Source: Bin52 sp965243345
GTDB taxonomy: Bacteria > Pseudomonadota > Alphaproteobacteria > Thalassobaculales > Thalassobaculaceae
Direction: 5' to 3'
NCBI GenBank assembly: GCA_965243345.1
Contig: CBDEUR010000003.1
Span: forward strand, 4,216,001 to 4,280,000
DNA: 64,000 nucleotides
The translations under genes were made by a program, and so were the position numbers. This document shows positions 34,537 through 42,653 of the stretch, piece by piece. The stretch's first letter is position 1, and every line of letters starts with the position of its first letter. The notes below the pieces were generated by a model. It saw only the letters and a list, made by a program, of their open reading frames with translations. It was not told where the DNA came from and did not search any database.

Positions 34537-34812
34537 ATGATGATGCCTTCGGCGCTCCGCTGCCTCCACAGACACTGCAGTGCGGTCAGGACCGCGGTTT
34601 TCGCGATGGCGCTGATCGGTGTTTTCCTCGTGCTCGGCCCGGACCAGGCGGTCGCCGGACCGTGCTCGGCTGCCGATGCCGCGCAGATCGCCGCAAGCCG
34701 GTATGGCGGACAGGCCCTGTCGGTCAGCACGGACGGTGCGCACTACATTGTCCGCCTGAGACTGCCGGACGGATACGTGATCGACGTCGCCGTCGGACGG
34801 GACAGTTGCTGA
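34537..34812 (+). CDS. Small exported PepSY-like protein
   Basis: A 91-residue protein beginning MMMPSALRC with GGGGAG just upstream as ribosome site. Residues ~20-43 (TAVFAMALIGVFLVLGPDQAV) are a signal peptide hydrophobic core, cleaved likely after VAG or AGP. The remaining ~50 residues (AADAAQIAASRYGGQALSVS, then YIVRLRLPDGYVIDVAVGR) follow the PepSY pattern of a helix plus strands. Small PepSY proteins are frequently encoded just upstream of a response regulator and sensor kinase, as here (66-base gap). They may modulate a protease or the sensor; the role is unproven. Confidence 0.72.
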   Translation: MMMPSALRCLHRHCSAVRTAVFAMALIGVFLVLGPDQAVAGPCSAADAAQIAASRYGGQALSVSTDGAHYIVRLRLPDGYVIDVAVGRDSC

Positions 34813-34878
34813 ACATGAAACCGGTTCCGGCACCACTGCGCCTCCCGGACCGGGCGCAACAACGGGCAGGAGGGTCAC

Positions 34879-35598
34879 ATGAAGATCCTGCTGGTTGAAG
34901 ACCAGGCCCTCGAGCGCGAGAGAACCGAGAAGCTTCTCGAGGACCGTGGCTACGTTGTCGATGCGGCGGCGACCGCCGACGAGGCGCTCGACTTCGCGAG
35001 GGTCTACGACTACGCCGCCGCGATCGTCGACCTGCACCTGACAAGTCCGCCGACCCGCATGGAGGGCCTCGACCTGATCGGGCAGTTCCGCCGGCTGCGC
35101 CGCCACCACTTTCCGGTGCTGGTGATGACGCTGCGCAACGACGTCGAGACCGAGGTGCAGGTCTTCGAGGCCGGCGGCAACGAATTCGTCACCAAGCCGT
35201 ACCTGCCGACGATCCTGCTGATCCGCCTGCATGCGATGATCCAGGCGGCGCAGCGCCGGAACCAGTCACTGGACGGCACGGTCCTCCGGCACGGTCCCAT
35301 TGAACTGGACGTGGTCCGGGCGGAGGTCAGGGTCCATGGCAGCAAGGTCGATCTGCCGGCCATGGAGTTCCGGCTCCTGAAATACCTGCTGATGACCGGG
35401 GGCACCGTGTCGACGAACGAAATCGTTGCCCATGTGTGGCCTTCCACGCGGTCGGCCAGTGCGAACAACGTCCACAACCTGGTCTCGAAGCTGCGAAGGT
35501 TGCTCGATCCGGACCAGACCTTCAGGCCGATCCGGCACGTCCCGGAAATCAGGGGCTACTGTCTGAACGACCTTCCGGGCGAGACCGGGCCGGGTTGA
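34879..35598 (+). CDS. Two-component response regulator, OmpR/PhoB type
   Basis: A 239-residue regulator. The receiver domain (1-~120) has acidic residues E7 and D8, phospho-acceptor D51 (AAIVDLHL), T84 (VLVMTLRN) and K106 (VTKPYLP). The C-terminal winged helix (~135-230) includes LPAMEFRLLKYLLMTGGTVS and NVHNLVSKLRRLLDP, ending in the recognition wing IRGYCLN. A run near 55-62 (TSPPTRMEGLD) is a little longer than usual in the loop after the phosphorylation site. It is followed by the histidine kinase gene (86-base gap). The target genes are unknown; the adjacent exported proteins are natural candidates. Confidence 0.94.
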   Translation: MKILLVEDQALERERTEKLLEDRGYVVDAAATADEALDFARVYDYAAAIVDLHLTSPPTRMEGLDLIGQFRRLRRHHFPVLVMTLRNDVETEVQVFEAGGNEFVTKPYLPTILLIRLHAMIQAAQRRNQSLDGTVLRHGPIELDVVRAEVRVHGSKVDLPAMEFRLLKYLLMTGGTVSTNEIVAHVWPSTRSASANNVHNLVSKLRRLLDPDQTFRPIRHVPEIRGYCLNDLPGETGPG

Positions 35599-35684
35599 GC
35601 GACTGAACACCGAGACTTCCTGCCCACTGCCCGTGCGGGTGTGGCGGGCGGGGCACCCCGATCCTGCCGGCTGAAGGTTTCACG

Positions 35685-37241
35685 ATGTTCGGAAAACGCC
35701 TGCAGGACCGGGTTGTCGTCGTCGCGTCCGCCATCTTCCTGGGGGCGGTCGTCGTCGGGATCGTCCTGGTCGACCACAGGCATCAGCGCATGGTGTCGGA
35801 CCGGGCAGCCCTGGAAGCCCGCACTCTCCGGGTCCAGCTGGTCTCCCGCACAAGGCCTGCGGCCATCGTGGACAGCGAGGAGGTTCACGTCGTGGTCCCG
35901 CCCGAAGCGGCGGCGGCCTTCCTCGATCCGGGGAGGTCGGCCTGGATCGGGGCCGGAGGCGCCATCCTGTGGCGTTCCGGTGGGCCCGGCCAGCTGACCA
36001 GTCCCGGAACTCCCGGGCGCGCTGGTGAAGGGATTGTCTCCGTCGACGGGGCGGACGGCGTGCGCGAGGTCTACCGGTCGGTCGAAACCGTTCCGCACCG
36101 ACTGGCCCGGCCCATCGCGCACGGGTCGGGAGGTTCGCCTGATGATCCGGCAAAGCCCAGGTACTACACCTACCCGCTCACCTACCACGTGCTCCTCGAC
36201 TATGCGCCGTATCGCCGCGAAATCACGGATTTCAGGATCGACCTCGCCGGGGTTGCCGTGATCGCCATGGCATTGCTGTTCGTGGCCACGCGTGCGGCGG
36301 TTCACTACCAGCTCCGGCCGCTGGCACGAGTGACGGGGGACGTGGGCCGCCTCAGCGGCAGGATCGGCGAGACGGTTGACCGAAGTCAGCGGGATCCGGA
36401 GGAAGTTCGCGTGCTCGCCGAACGGATCAACCGGTTTCTCGTCGCGCTCGACGAGACCCGGACCTGGGAACAGGACATGCACCGGCAGATCCGCACGACG
36501 CTGGACGCCATGAAGGATGCAATGCTGTCGGAGGAAATCAGCCAGGGCGGCTTCATGCATTCCCTGAACCACATGCTGGGCGACATCCTGCTGATGGAGT
36601 TCAGGGCGGTTTCCGAGGAAGACAAGGCGGAGCTGCAGCACAGTGTCGAGCGCATGCGCGACATGCTGACCAAGCGTCTCAACACCATCGTCTCCCAGCG
36701 CCGGACGGGCCCGGTTCCGGTGACCGACATTGTCCCTGCCGTCGAACGGTTCCGGATCTTCATGTCGCGGCGATACGGCGACCGGGCCTTTGCCATCGAG
36801 GGCACGGTCGCCAGCCTTCCGGTCCGTGTCCCGGCAGACGACATCTCCGAGATGGTCGGCAATCTCCTGAGGAACGCCGGGGCATGGTCGCGCGGGACGG
36901 TGGTGCTTGGACTTTCCGGCGCGGACGGGATGGCGCGCATCACCATCGAGGACGATGGCCCCGGCTTCCCGGGCGAGGACAGGGATGGGCTGCTTGCATG
37001 GGCGCGCGGCGCCGGAACAGCCGCCGGCGGACACGGTATCGGCCTGCCCTATGTCAACAGCCTGGCGCGTTCCTACGGCGGCGGGCTTCACCTGGCGGAC
37101 AGTGCGGGGCTCGGCGGCGTCAGCGTCGTCCTTGAACTGCCGCTCGTTCCGCCGGACGAACTGTCGGAGCAGGCGCCGGTCTCCGCCGCCGTCCACCCGG
37201 CATTGCCGGGCGGACCCGGTGTGGCAGACACGATCTCCTGA
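35685..37241 (+). CDS. Membrane sensor histidine kinase with atypical H-box
   Basis: A 518-residue sensor. Membrane segments at ~9-29 (RVVVVASAIFLGAVVVGIVLV) and ~185-203 flank a periplasmic domain of ~155 residues. A HAMP-like linker follows (LRPLARVTGDVGRLSGRIGE). The ATPase domain has N-box NLLRNAGAWS, G1 DDGPGFPG and G2 GHGIGLPYVNSLARSYGGG. The phosphorylated His is most likely H292 in GFMHSLNHMLGDI, which differs from the usual HELRTPL pattern: the arginine and proline are gone. An alternative is H266 in DMHRQIRTTL. It forms a two-component pair with the regulator upstream. Confidence 0.9.
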   Translation: MFGKRLQDRVVVVASAIFLGAVVVGIVLVDHRHQRMVSDRAALEARTLRVQLVSRTRPAAIVDSEEVHVVVPPEAAAAFLDPGRSAWIGAGGAILWRSGGPGQLTSPGTPGRAGEGIVSVDGADGVREVYRSVETVPHRLARPIAHGSGGSPDDPAKPRYYTYPLTYHVLLDYAPYRREITDFRIDLAGVAVIAMALLFVATRAAVHYQLRPLARVTGDVGRLSGRIGETVDRSQRDPEEVRVLAERINRFLVALDETRTWEQDMHRQIRTTLDAMKDAMLSEEISQGGFMHSLNHMLGDILLMEFRAVSEEDKAELQHSVERMRDMLTKRLNTIVSQRRTGPVPVTDIVPAVERFRIFMSRRYGDRAFAIEGTVASLPVRVPADDISEMVGNLLRNAGAWSRGTVVLGLSGADGMARITIEDDGPGFPGEDRDGLLAWARGAGTAAGGHGIGLPYVNSLARSYGGGLHLADSAGLGGVSVVLELPLVPPDELSEQAPVSAAVHPALPGGPGVADTIS

Positions 37242-37434
37242 GGCACGTGCCGCGGCTGCCGATCCCCGCCGGGGCCCGGGCCTCCGGGCCGGGTGCTCAG
37301 GCTGCCCGGCCGGACAACGGCTGCACGGTCCGGTCCCGGACGGGATGGATCACGGGGCCGGGGCTGTTGCGGGAGCGAATTCCCGGGACCGGTGACCGCC
37401 CGGCGCGGTCACGCTTCTGCGTGGCCGCGGCCGC

Positions 37435-38223
37435 TCAGCGGCCGCCCCACCAGTAGATGCAGATGAAGAGGAACAGCCAGACCACGTCGACGAAGTGCCA
37501 GTACCAGGCCGCCGCCTCGAAGCCGAAGTGGTGATCGGGCTTGAAGTGCCCGGCCCTGGCCCTGAACCAGCACACGATCAGGAAACAGGTCCCGACGATG
37601 ACATGGAAGCCGTGAAACCCGGTGGCCATGTAGAAGGTCGAGGAGTAGATGCCGTCGGTGAAGCCGAACGCGGCATGAACGTATTCGTAGGCCTGCAGCG
37701 CCGTGAAGGCCATGCCGAGCAGGATGGTGATCCCGAGTCCGTTGACGAGGTCGCGCCGGTTGCCCTGCAGCAGTGCCGCGTGCGCCCAGGTGACGGTGCA
37801 GCCAGACAGCAGCAGGATCAGGGTGTTGGCGAGCGGGATGTCGAAGGCGTCGAACGGCTCGACTTCCGCGGGCGGCCAGATCCCGGTATCGGGGTAGAGC
37901 GAGGCATCGAAGAACGCCCAGAAGAACGCCACGAAGAACATCACTTCGGACGAGATGAACAGGATCATCCCGTAACGCATGCCCAGCTGCACGATCGGGG
38001 TGTGATGGCCCTGGAACTCGGCTTCGCGGATCACGTCCCGCCACCACCACCACATGGTTGCGAAGATCCCGAGCAGGCCGAGGCACATCAGGGCACCGCC
38101 GTACGCCATCTCGTGCATGTACATGATGCCGCCGACAGCGGTGACGAAAGCCGACGCGGCTCCCGCGGCCGGCCACGGGCTCGGTTCCACCAGATGATAG
38201 GAATGACTGTGTCCGCCGCTCAT
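37435..38223 (-). CDS. coxC: Cytochrome c oxidase subunit III
   Basis: A 262-residue integral membrane protein with the seven-helix subunit III pattern. Conserved blocks are SPWPAAGAASAF, MILFISSEVMFFVAFFWAFF, LLLSGCTVTWAHAALLQGNR, and the C-terminal GFHGFHVIVGTCFLIVCWFR plus FEAAAWYWHFVDVVWLFLFI. It overlaps the ctaG stop (ATGA) and is the last gene of the aa3 oxidase operon here. It is convergent with the histidine kinase over a ~190-base GC-rich gap that contains GGGCC-rich hairpins able to act as terminators. Confidence 0.97.
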   Translation of the reverse strand: MSGGHSHSYHLVEPSPWPAAGAASAFVTAVGGIMYMHEMAYGGALMCLGLLGIFATMWWWWRDVIREAEFQGHHTPIVQLGMRYGMILFISSEVMFFVAFFWAFFDASLYPDTGIWPPAEVEPFDAFDIPLANTLILLLSGCTVTWAHAALLQGNRRDLVNGLGITILLGMAFTALQAYEYVHAAFGFTDGIYSSTFYMATGFHGFHVIVGTCFLIVCWFRARAGHFKPDHHFGFEAAAWYWHFVDVVWLFLFICIYWWGGR

Positions 38224-38828
38224 TGGGTCCTCTCTCGCTGATCGAGCCCGCCTGCCACCTTCCGCGCAGCCGACTGGTCCTCGGCGCGGAAGAATGTATA
38301 GGACAGGGTGATGGTGGCAAGGTCTGCCAGATCCGGATCATCGGCGATCTCCGGATCGATATAGAAACTCACCGGCATGTCGACGCGCTGGCCGGGCAGC
38401 AGTACCTGTTCGGTGAAACAGAAACACTCGACCTTGGTAAAGTAGAGCCCGGCCCGGTCGGGGGTGACATTGAAGGTGGCGGTGCCGGTCACCGCCTCGC
38501 GGCCGAGGTTCTCGGCCACGTAGTAGGCGATGGCGTTCTCGCCGGTCGTCAGCTGCATCGACCGCTGCGCCGGCCGGAAGCTCCAGTCGAGTTCCGGGTT
38601 CACCGTGGCGTCGAACCGCACCTGCAGCGCCTGTCCCCCGCCGGGACCGGTGAAGGTGTCGGCGCGCTGCGTGGTTCCGCCGTAGCCCGTGACCTGGCAG
38701 AACAGCCGGTACAGGGGCACCGAGGCGTAGGCGAGGCCGGTCATCCCGGCGACCAGCAGCACCAGGAGCAGCAGTGTCCTGCCGTTGCGCCGGGCCGGTC
38801 TGACATGGGCCGCTGCCTGTTCCGCCAT
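38220..38828 (-). CDS. ctaG: Cytochrome c oxidase assembly protein CtaG/Cox11 (copper insertion)
   Basis: A 202-residue protein with one N-terminal membrane segment (TLLLLVLLVAGMTGLAYASV, ~16-35) and a periplasmic domain carrying the copper motif CFCF (KVECFCFTEQVLLPGQ) and the conserved GYGGTTQRAD and LDWSFRPAQ blocks. Cox11 delivers copper to the CuB centre of subunit I. It lies between the small coxF-like gene and coxC, the usual alphaproteobacterial order. Confidence 0.96.
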   Translation of the reverse strand: MAEQAAAHVRPARRNGRTLLLLVLLVAGMTGLAYASVPLYRLFCQVTGYGGTTQRADTFTGPGGGQALQVRFDATVNPELDWSFRPAQRSMQLTTGENAIAYYVAENLGREAVTGTATFNVTPDRAGLYFTKVECFCFTEQVLLPGQRVDMPVSFYIDPEIADDPDLADLATITLSYTFFRAEDQSAARKVAGGLDQRERTQ

Positions 38829-38829
38829 C

Positions 38830-38967
38830 TCACATCATCCGCACGATGGTGATCAGGTAGAACAGGGCGCAACAGGCGAGGATCGCGACCAGGATGGCGA
38901 TATTGCGGCTGCGTTTCCGGCGCCTGAACTTGTCCGCCGACACCGGCCGGGGATCGTTGCTGGCCAT
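38830..38967 (-). CDS. Small CoxF-like membrane protein
   Basis: A 45-residue protein, MASNDPRPVSADKFRRRKRS followed by one hydrophobic helix (NIAILVAILACCALFYLITIV). Its place between ctaB and ctaG, one base before the ctaG start, matches the small coxF-type gene found here in other alphaproteobacteria. It probably aids oxidase assembly; its function is poorly known. Confidence 0.8.
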   Translation of the reverse strand: MASNDPRPVSADKFRRRKRSRNIAILVAILACCALFYLITIVRMM

Positions 38968-38972
38968 GGCGG

Positions 38973-39911
38973 TCACGGCACGGGAAGCGCCAGCACCGGC
39001 GCATCGATCGCCCGGTCGACAACGAGGACGGCGAACAGCAGGAACAGGTAGGCAATCGAGAAGCCGAACAGCTGCCGGCACCGGCGTTCGGTGGTCTCGA
39101 GAGCAACGCGGACTGCCTGGAACACGAACAGGATGCCCAGCACGGTCGCCACCACCGCGTACAGCACGCCGACGGTCCCCACCAGAGACGGCGCGACGCC
39201 CAGCGGCGCCAGGATCACGCTGTAGATCACGATCTGCCGTCCGGTCGCGGCGGTACCCGAGACGAGCGGCAGCATTGGCACACCGGCCGCCCGGTAGTCG
39301 GCGCAGCGGTACAGGCACAGGGCCCAGAAATGCGGTGGCGTCCACATGAAGATGATGGCGAACAGGACCAGCGCGTCGATCGAGACCGTCCCGGTGGCCG
39401 CCGCCCATCCGACCACCGGCGGCAGGGCCCCTGCCGCGCCGCCGATCACGATGTTCATCGGCGTACGCCGCTTCAGCCAGATGGTGTAGACGAGAACGTA
39501 GAAGGCGATGGTGAAGGCCAGCAGTGCGGCCGCCAGCCAGTTGACGGCGAGCCCCATGACCATGACGCTGCCGCCGCCGAGCACGACCCCGAAGGCGAGA
39601 GCCTCTTCCGGCGCCACCCGTCCTGCCGGGATCGGCCTGTTGCGGGTGCGGGTCATGACCGCGTCGATGTCGCGGTCGTACCACATGTTGATGGCGCCCG
39701 ACGCTCCCGCGGCGACCGCGATGCACAGGACCGCGATGGCCGCGATCACCGGGTGCGGGGTTGCGGGAGCGAGGTACAGCCCGACCAGGCCGGTGAATAC
39801 CACCAGCGACATCACCCGCGGCTTGAGCAGGGCGACGAAATCGCCCGGCGAGGTGATGTCCTGCGCCAGATCCCGCTCGGCCACTCCGGTTCCGATTAAC
39901 GTGTCGGACAC
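38973..39911 (-). CDS. ctaB: Protohaem IX farnesyltransferase (haem O synthase)
   Basis: A 312-residue integral membrane UbiA-superfamily enzyme converting haem B to haem O for the aa3 oxidase. The prenyl-diphosphate site is NMWYDRDIDAVMTRTRNRP, and a second block is GAAGALPPVVGW...FMWTPPHFWALCLYR. I chose GTG 39911 (VSDTLIGTG), which has GGAAGGGG at good spacing; GTG 39932 gives seven more residues. It follows coxA in the operon. Confidence 0.96.
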   Translation of the reverse strand: MSDTLIGTGVAERDLAQDITSPGDFVALLKPRVMSLVVFTGLVGLYLAPATPHPVIAAIAVLCIAVAAGASGAINMWYDRDIDAVMTRTRNRPIPAGRVAPEEALAFGVVLGGGSVMVMGLAVNWLAAALLAFTIAFYVLVYTIWLKRRTPMNIVIGGAAGALPPVVGWAAATGTVSIDALVLFAIIFMWTPPHFWALCLYRCADYRAAGVPMLPLVSGTAATGRQIVIYSVILAPLGVAPSLVGTVGVLYAVVATVLGILFVFQAVRVALETTERRCRQLFGFSIAYLFLLFAVLVVDRAIDAPVLALPVP

Positions 39912-39957
39912 GCGCACAACCCCTTCCTGCACGGGGCGACCGTGGCCGCCCGACGAC

Positions 39958-41559
39958 TCACCTGATTCGCGGCAGGTCCTCGTAGGTGTGGAACGGCGGC
40001 GGCGAGGACAGTGTCCATTCGAGCGTCGACGCCCCCTCGCCCCACGGGTTGTCCCCTGCGTGTCGCTTCTTCTGGAAGGCCTCGATGATCAGCCAGACGA
40101 ACACCAGGGTCCCGATACCGGACAGATAGGCGCCCCATGACGCGACCTGGTTCCAGCCGTGCAGCGCCTCGGGGTAATCGATGTAGCGGCGCGGCATGCC
40201 GGCAAGGCCCAGGAAATGCATCGGGAAGAAGGTGAGGTTGACCCCGATGAAGGTCATCCAGAAGTGAATCCGGGCCAGCAGGCTGTTGTAGTTGTACCCG
40301 GTCATCTTGGCGAACCAGTAGTAGAAGCCGCAGAAGATGCCGAATACCGCGCCCAGGGACAGCACGTAGTGGAAGTGGGCGATCACGTAGTAGGTGTTGT
40401 GCAGCATCAGGTCGACGCCGGCATTGGCAAGCACCACCCCGGTCACGCCGCCGACGGTGAACAGGAAGATGAAGCCGAGCGCCCACATCATCGGCACCCG
40501 GAAAGTGATGGAGCCGCCCCACATGGTGGCGATCCACGAGAAGATCTTCACCCCGGTCGGGACCGCAATGACCATGGTTGCGGCGGTAAAGTACGCCTTG
40601 GTGTCGACGTCGAGACCGACCGTGTACATGTGGTGGGCCCAGACGATGAACCCGATGAACCCGATCGAGACCATGGCGTAGGCCATGCCGAGGTAGCCGA
40701 ATACCGGCTTGCGCGAGAAGGTCGACACCACGTGGCTGATGATGCCGAAGGCCGGCAGGATCATGATGTAGACCTCGGGGTGCCCGAAGAACCAGAACAG
40801 GTGCAGGAACAGGATCGGGTCACCGCCGCCGGCAGGCTCGAAGAAGCTGGTCCCGAAGTTGCGGTCGGTCAGCAGCATGGTGATCGCGCCGGCCAGCACC
40901 GGCAGCGACAGCAGCAGCAGGAACGCGGTGACCAGGATCGACCAGGCAAACAGCGGCATCTTGTGCAGCGTCATGCCGGGTGCGCGCATGTTGAAGATGG
41001 TGGTGATGAAGTTGGCGGCGCCCAGGATCGAGGAGGCGCCGGCAAGGTGGAGTGACAGGATCGCCATGTCCATGGATGGACCCGGCGTGCCGAGTTTGCT
41101 GGACATGGGTGGGTAGATCGTCCAGCCCACCCCGGCGCCGCCGTCGGCGAACATGGACAGGAACAGCAGCAGGAACGCCGGGATCAGCAGCCAGAAGCTG
41201 ATGTTGTTCATGCGCGGAAACGCCATGTCCGGCGCGCCGATCATCAGCGGGACGAACCAGTTTCCGAACCCGCCGATCAGCGCCGGCATGACCACGAAGA
41301 ACACCATGATCAGTCCGTGCGCCGTCACGTAGACGTTCCAGACATGCCCGTCGGCCATGTACTGGACACCCGGGTTCTCGAGTTCCATCCGCATGTAGAT
41401 CGAGATGCCTCCGCCGATCAGTCCCGCGACCACGGCGAAGATCAGGTACATCGTGCCGATGTCCTTGTGGTTGGTCGAGTACAGCCACCGCAGGAATCCC
41501 CTGGGGGCACCGTGAGCTCCGTATCCGTGCTCTTCCTCGTGTGCGTGTGCCGCGCTCAT
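39958..41559 (-). CDS. coxA: Cytochrome c oxidase subunit I (aa3 type)
   Basis: A 533-residue, twelve-helix subunit holding haem a and the haem a3-CuB centre. Key blocks: FGHPEVYIMILPAFGIISHV (CuB histidine and the cross-linked tyrosine), VWAHHMYTVG (the His-His CuB pair), HFHYVLSLGAVFGIF (haem ligands), and ITMLLTDRNFGTSFF (D-pathway region). The N-terminus TNHKDIGTMYLIF is typical. It is preceded by coxB with an 18-base gap. Confidence 0.98.
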   Translation of the reverse strand: MSAAHAHEEEHGYGAHGAPRGFLRWLYSTNHKDIGTMYLIFAVVAGLIGGGISIYMRMELENPGVQYMADGHVWNVYVTAHGLIMVFFVVMPALIGGFGNWFVPLMIGAPDMAFPRMNNISFWLLIPAFLLLFLSMFADGGAGVGWTIYPPMSSKLGTPGPSMDMAILSLHLAGASSILGAANFITTIFNMRAPGMTLHKMPLFAWSILVTAFLLLLSLPVLAGAITMLLTDRNFGTSFFEPAGGGDPILFLHLFWFFGHPEVYIMILPAFGIISHVVSTFSRKPVFGYLGMAYAMVSIGFIGFIVWAHHMYTVGLDVDTKAYFTAATMVIAVPTGVKIFSWIATMWGGSITFRVPMMWALGFIFLFTVGGVTGVVLANAGVDLMLHNTYYVIAHFHYVLSLGAVFGIFCGFYYWFAKMTGYNYNSLLARIHFWMTFIGVNLTFFPMHFLGLAGMPRRYIDYPEALHGWNQVASWGAYLSGIGTLVFVWLIIEAFQKKRHAGDNPWGEGASTLEWTLSSPPPFHTYEDLPRIR

Positions 41560-41577
41560 GGCTTCAATCCCCGACTG

Positions 41578-42429
41578 CTACTCGTATGACGTGCCGGCCG
41601 CGATCCGAATCGGCGCCGGCGCGGCCGCGAACCTGACCTTCGCGTCCTCGAGCCACGTCTCGTAGGCTTCCGGTGCCATGGCCTGGACCGCGATCGGCAT
41701 GGCTGAATGGTTGACACCGCAGACCTGATTGCACTGGCCGTAGATCATGCCTTCCCGGGTCATCGACATCCACCCCTCGTTGACCCGTCCGGCAATGGCG
41801 TAGGTCTGGACCACGGCGGACGGCAGGAAGAAGGAGTGCATGACGTCGTTGCTGGTCACCAGCAGCTGGATCTTCTTTCCGGTGGGCACGACCAGGGGGT
41901 TGTCCACGTCCAGCAGGTAGGTCTGCGTCGCGGGATCGATGTCCTCCTCCTCCAGCATGTAGCTGTCGAAGACCACGCCCTCGTCCGGGTACTCGTAGGT
42001 CCAGTACCACTGGTTCGCCGTGATCTTGATGGTCATGTCCGGGTTTTCGGTCTTCTCGGCGTAGTAGAGGACCCGGAACGACGGGACGGCGATCACCACC
42101 AGGATCAGGACGGGCACGGCGGTCCACAGGATCTCGATCACGGTGTTGTGGGTGGTCGTGGTCGGGTTCGGGTTGCGGGAGGCGCGGAACCTGATGCAGA
42201 CGTAGACCATCAGCGCCAGCACGAAGATCGCGATGGCGAAGATCAGCCACAGCAGGAAATCGTGGAACACGTCGATATCCTCGGCGACGACCGTGCTGGG
42301 CGCCTGGGTTCCCAGCTGCCACGGCTGCGGCTGTCCCGCCTCGGCCAGCCCGACAACCGCAAGACACATCGCCAGGGCAAGTCCGGACAGCCGCGCGGCC
42401 GTCCCGCCCACATCTCGAAGTAGCGTCAT
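41578..42429 (-). CDS. coxB: Cytochrome c oxidase subunit II (CuA)
   Basis: A 283-residue subunit with a signal peptide (MTLLRDVGG...LALAMCLAVVGLAEAG), two membrane helices (WLIFAIAIFVLALMVYVCI and IEILWTAVPVLILVVIAVPS) and a periplasmic cupredoxin domain. The CuA ligands are HSFFLPS and GQCNQVCGVNHSAMP. ATG 42429 is used; the frame stays open upstream but without a conserved sequence. Subunit II is the first gene of this operon and is divergent from tldD. Confidence 0.97.
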   Translation of the reverse strand: MTLLRDVGGTAARLSGLALAMCLAVVGLAEAGQPQPWQLGTQAPSTVVAEDIDVFHDFLLWLIFAIAIFVLALMVYVCIRFRASRNPNPTTTTHNTVIEILWTAVPVLILVVIAVPSFRVLYYAEKTENPDMTIKITANQWYWTYEYPDEGVVFDSYMLEEEDIDPATQTYLLDVDNPLVVPTGKKIQLLVTSNDVMHSFFLPSAVVQTYAIAGRVNEGWMSMTREGMIYGQCNQVCGVNHSAMPIAVQAMAPEAYETWLEDAKVRFAAAPAPIRIAAGTSYE

Positions 42430-42653
42430 CTCGCCTGCCTTGCCTCCTGTCACCCGTCCCGCGGTCGCCGTCGCAGGTACGGACCTCGGGGACTCCATCA
42501 ACCGTGATGTCGGGCCGGACACTACTCCGCCGACGCGCCGGTCACAAGGCAGGAGTCGGTCCCTGCGGCGGTGATTCACTCCGCTGCTGACAGCCACCTT
42601 GCCCGAGCCCTATGCTGGCGTCCCGTTCCCTATCCCGCCGGCAGGTGTGCGCC

